Below, one piece after another: positions 57,301 through 59,052 of a stretch of 59,052 nt of DNA. Made by a program: the position numbers and the translations under genes. Position 1 is the stretch's first letter, and every line of letters starts with the position of its first letter. The stretch is from a virus, in the IMG/VR virus record IMGVR_UViG_3300025030_000115, positions 1-59,052 of that record. One strand, written 5' to 3'. The notes under the pieces are model-generated. The model made no database searches and was not told the origin of the DNA. It was given only the letters and a program-made list of their open reading frames with translations.

Positions 57301-59005
57301 CACCCATCTGAGACATGGTTGCTATGATTGCCGTGGTTTCCTGTATTGAATAACCCGCCTGTTTAGCCATAGGAGCTAAATAGTTAAATACTGTGGAAAG
57401 TTCATTTACCTCCAACTTAGCAGAGTTAAGACCAGCAGCCAAAGTATTAGCTACTATCGCAGAATTCTTAGCTTCTATTTCCCAGACGTTAAGGGCTGTG
57501 GTCATAACACGCACAGAGTTTTCGGCGCTAGACCCAGTTCCTGTAGCGAACATTGCAGTGACTTTGGAGACTAACGGGACGTCTTTTTCACTAACACCGG
57601 ACTGAGCTAACAGGTTCATCAGCTTCATAGTTTCCTGAAGATCCATTTTAGAATTTCTCGCAATGGATTCAGCAGAAAGCCCGAAGCGTTTGATACCAGC
57701 TTCCGAGGCGTTAGATATACCAGCGGTGTCTGCTAAGGCTTGGTTAAACTGTAGCAGCTCAGACACAGCAGTTCTAACTTGATTGGATATAGCAAATAGT
57801 ATGCCACGAATAGCATAGAACTCTACTAAGTGCTTTGTAACTTTGCCCAAAGATTCACCAAATAAGGTCCCTGCGCCAGTGGCTCTATGTGAGGATTTAA
57901 CAAACTCGTCGTGTGCTGCGTTAGCTTGACGTAACCTATCTACATATTTTGTGTCTACAGAAGCCCTTACAAAACCATCTCCATAGGGGTTAGGCTTGTA
58001 TTCTACCCCAGCAGTTCCTACTTGCCCATTCCAAGCTGCTTGTTGCGCTGCTTGCTTGGCTCTAGCAGTACGGTCAAGTACTTTAACAGTAGCAGCACCC
58101 GCCTCCTCTTCGTGTCTTCGTTTAGCAATGAGCATTGCATCGTGTTTTGCATTTAGCCGCGCTTCTTCTGCTGCTTCAGCTTTTCGTGCGGCAGCAGTCC
58201 GTTGAAGAACTTTAATGGTGCCTGCTCCGAGTTCTTCTTCGTACTTGCGTCTTGAAGCCAACATTGCATCGTGTTTTGCATTTAGCCGTGCTTCTTCTGC
58301 TACTTCAGATTGCTTAGCTTTTTCAGTGCGCTGTAAGATCTTTACGGTATCTGTTCCGAGTCTTTCTTCACCTTTACGTCTAGCATCCAGCATAGCATCA
58401 TGCTTAACATTTAATCTGGCTTCTTCCTCTGAGTCTGTCTTTTTACTAGCAGCAGTTCTACGAAGCATCTTTAAAGTAGTGTCACCAATTTCTTCTTCGT
58501 ATTTTCTACGAGTAGACAGCATAGCGTCGTGCTTGGTGTATAAGGCAGCTTCTTCCTTCAGGGCAGCTTTTCTATGAGCCTCATTCATTCTCTGAGCTGC
58601 TGCAAATGCCGATTGCTGCTGCTGGAAGGTGACAAATTGACTGCCAAGTTTTACTAAGTTTCCACTGTAGTTGGTGATAGTGCTGCTACTTTGGGTAATT
58701 ACCTTATTCAGCTCGCCGTGATTCAGAGCAGTTTTTGTAATAGCCCCGCTAGTCTCTTTCAATACAGCGTTGTATTTGGCTGCACCTTGCTCTACTAATT
58801 TAAACTGAGCATTGGTTAATTTAGAAAAATCTAGAGAAGTCTTTTCAGCTTTCTTGGTAGCTTCTTCTACAGCTTTGATTTGTTTAACCGCCGCATCAAC
58901 ATTTATAGACGCAAACGCTTTTTGAATATCGTCAATTATTTTTTTGAACCCTTCGTTCAGGGATACGTTTAGTTCTATACCTAACTGTTGCTTTGTATCT
59001 GGCAT
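54386..59005 (-). CDS. Tail tape measure protein
   Basis: Sets tail length and is ejected on infection. The middle (VSELLQFNQALADTAGISN...AGYSIQETTAIIATMSQMGV...GFGQIAGRS) matches the TP901 tape measure core, followed by hydrophobic segments (VLAVASALLAVGTAVY and SLAGIALTALIAKFG), long coiled coils and a Gly-rich C-terminus. Residues 151-322 are four 43-residue repeats. At 1539 aa, a rule of about 1.5 angstrom per residue suggests a tail of roughly 230 nm. Start ATG 59005 after GGAGATTG. Confidence 0.92.
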   Translation of the reverse strand: MPDTKQQLGIELNVSLNEGFKKIIDDIQKAFASINVDAAVKQIKAVEEATKKAEKTSLDFSKLTNAQFKLVEQGAAKYNAVLKETSGAITKTALNHGELNKVITQSSSTITNYSGNLVKLGSQFVTFQQQQSAFAAAQRMNEAHRKAALKEEAALYTKHDAMLSTRRKYEEEIGDTTLKMLRRTAASKKTDSEEEARLNVKHDAMLDARRKGEERLGTDTVKILQRTEKAKQSEVAEEARLNAKHDAMLASRRKYEEELGAGTIKVLQRTAAARKAEAAEEARLNAKHDAMLIAKRRHEEEAGAATVKVLDRTARAKQAAQQAAWNGQVGTAGVEYKPNPYGDGFVRASVDTKYVDRLRQANAAHDEFVKSSHRATGAGTLFGESLGKVTKHLVEFYAIRGILFAISNQVRTAVSELLQFNQALADTAGISNASEAGIKRFGLSAESIARNSKMDLQETMKLMNLLAQSGVSEKDVPLVSKVTAMFATGTGSSAENSVRVMTTALNVWEIEAKNSAIVANTLAAGLNSAKLEVNELSTVFNYLAPMAKQAGYSIQETTAIIATMSQMGVKASTIGTGTGQLLTRLMAPTKGVKDLAKAYNLELDQLNPRLHKFSEIIKTLQTADGGKAIPVQDLLKGFGQIAGRSVSAAVTAGAEYFKEMERNVSLGNASLVAYSKVMEGVGAKMNILRQTFVQLIGSITEFNGIIGVGYQALLNITRGLMTTEGKVLAVASALLAVGTAVYTCRAALIAFTASNPLTIWLSLAGIALTALIAKFGSLSPETEKANREFRKLTKDMSDTQRAFQVITDMYGKATQAGELNNTITREHREELEKLVRTTPSLHGVIDTSVTKYGQLAESIKKANDQMEKMSDMNLSKYNSTIGALNRAKAKKTWGGLGNSYDEDMAEYAQQEREALASLKKRGYPLRSGDKVLNQETIQEIFNKKREDRKAQFSADPNNRDNMDRASTALAAGSGWEPTDPNATYDIYDLNFSTMKKGKPYEMPKSDTKKTPTPGIGDRFNNNGPTGIDQDEAARRFRNDNAKLLQQKLLKSLETELATAMEDIKGETDPALYEEKKKAIQEQIRNLTVKTLKAFKEEQNIKQATYIGAEYDPSKPDPFVFPKTEEGKLNKKKYEDLIKRDPTAYTRSIDPVVDAQGYLASDGSDLRNAKIPDLKKKKEKEELYTSDKDVKAADKLLANTTKRLELEKDLAKTSSEVREAELGILDAQIANTESKAKAYQTEIETLEAAMVKTDIDKEVLDKQLNRYILITESLEEIKELEETIRRKRKEEAETGPVANFKKGASQGLIGMGDVKSNSEELGLGVVNTGLNGMVDLLDQSISKLSKLEWSWKSFRQTLGEVMQDIAGQLQKYYIKLMVIWAAEQLVGLFGSSAGSGGGSAMSSSTSTGTYTLGANGLSAPKFAGGGRVVGGTPGIDSVPIMAMPDEYVVKADVVRSLGVTFMDDLNMGKIRKMATGGLVGGSSNSSGNPSGGGLAGTIQIVNVVNPDDIPQTTDAQIINVINLDIIKRGSTLKTIKMALG
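58040..58555 (-). repeat. Four 43-residue (129-bp) tandem repeats in the tape measure gene
   Basis: Units begin EEARLNAKHDAML and contain RRKYEEELG and KVLQRTAA. Spacing is exactly 43 residues for the first three boundaries checked. Repeat number would directly alter tail length. Confidence 0.92.
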
Positions 59006-59021
59006 CTCAATCTCCGCTGTA

Positions 59022-59035
59022 TAGGTAATTACCTA
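59022..59035. repeat. Recurrent 14-bp palindrome, copy 4
   Basis: TAGGTAATTACCTA 17 bases upstream of the tape measure start codon. The far flank lies outside the window. Confidence 0.85.
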
Positions 59036-59052
59036 AAAAGAAATAGCGAACT

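Noticed and set aside
58040-58555. Regular repeats as a CRISPR array
   Set aside because: The repeats are in frame, 129 bp long, contiguous without spacers, and encode coiled-coil units of the tape measure.
1-59052. tRNA or rRNA genes
   Set aside because: I saw no cloverleaf with a TTCRANNC loop or CCA end in the few non-coding gaps; a tRNAscan run would settle it.

Overview
This window is part of the genome of a double-stranded DNA tailed phage (Caudoviricetes). It has a phage replication set (DnaB-like helicase, primase, family A DNA polymerase, flap exonuclease, gp32-like protein, SbcC/SbcD pair, RuvC-like resolvase) and a lambda-type siphovirus tail-tip module. Capsid, portal, terminase and tail-tube genes are absent, so the window covers only part of the genome. 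The host cannot be named from sequence. Strong AGGAG-type ribosome binding sites, two near-consensus sigma-70 promoters and an anaerobic ribonucleotide reductase (NrdD/NrdG) point to a bacterium that grows, at least sometimes, without oxygen. The standard bacterial code is used, with several TTG and GTG starts.

Layout. (1) 1-10.8 kb, plus strand: DNA ligase, a PRPP-synthetase-like/NAMPT-like pair for NAD salvage, four tandem paralogous small genes, an SF2 helicase, an RNA ligase with a metallophosphatase, and an RlmN-like radical SAM protein. (2) 10.8-12.3 kb: a minus-strand GIY-YIG homing endonuclease between regulatory sites. (3) 12.3-24.6 kb, plus: replication module with DnaB helicase, a degenerate DnaC-like loader, SLOG protein, primase, metalloprotease-like protein, proteasome-type Ntn hydrolase, DNA polymerase and flap exonuclease. 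(4) 24.6-34.8 kb, plus: ssDNA-binding protein behind its own promoter and a G-poor leader, SbcD/SbcC, RuvC-like resolvase, HNH endonuclease, HD hydrolase, dUTPase and a ClpP-like protease. (5) 34.8-38.1 kb, plus: nrdD, HNH endonuclease, nrdG. (6) A strong bidirectional terminator at 38.13-38.17 kb separates this arm from the minus-strand late genes. (7) 38.2-59 kb, minus, read right to left: tape measure, M-, JAB-, L- and NlpC-type tail proteins, I/J-type tail tip, fibres, glycosyltransferase, endolysin and lipase.

Control signals. Two sigma-70-like promoters (12259 and 24610) share a TTGACAAAC...TATACTGG layout and precede the helicase and ssDNA-binding genes. A second, unfamiliar class, GTAATA-N18-TATATAAT-N2-AGT, occurs four times with invariant spacing, always between genes: before nrdD, before two tail blocks and before the GIY-YIG gene. 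It is my best candidate for an undescribed phage-specific (probably late) promoter. A 14-bp palindrome, TAGGTAATTACCTA, recurs perfectly four times, all between genes, with a fifth 10-bp core copy at a gene junction.

Other points of interest: a likely NAD-replenishing counter-defence (NARP1-like) pair, a putative RNA-repair pair, a phage proteasome-like subunit with its Thr1/Asp17/Lys33 triad at canonical numbering, and mucin-like Thr/Pro-rich fibre segments beside a GT2 glycosyltransferase with a GalNAc-transferase-like DxH motif.
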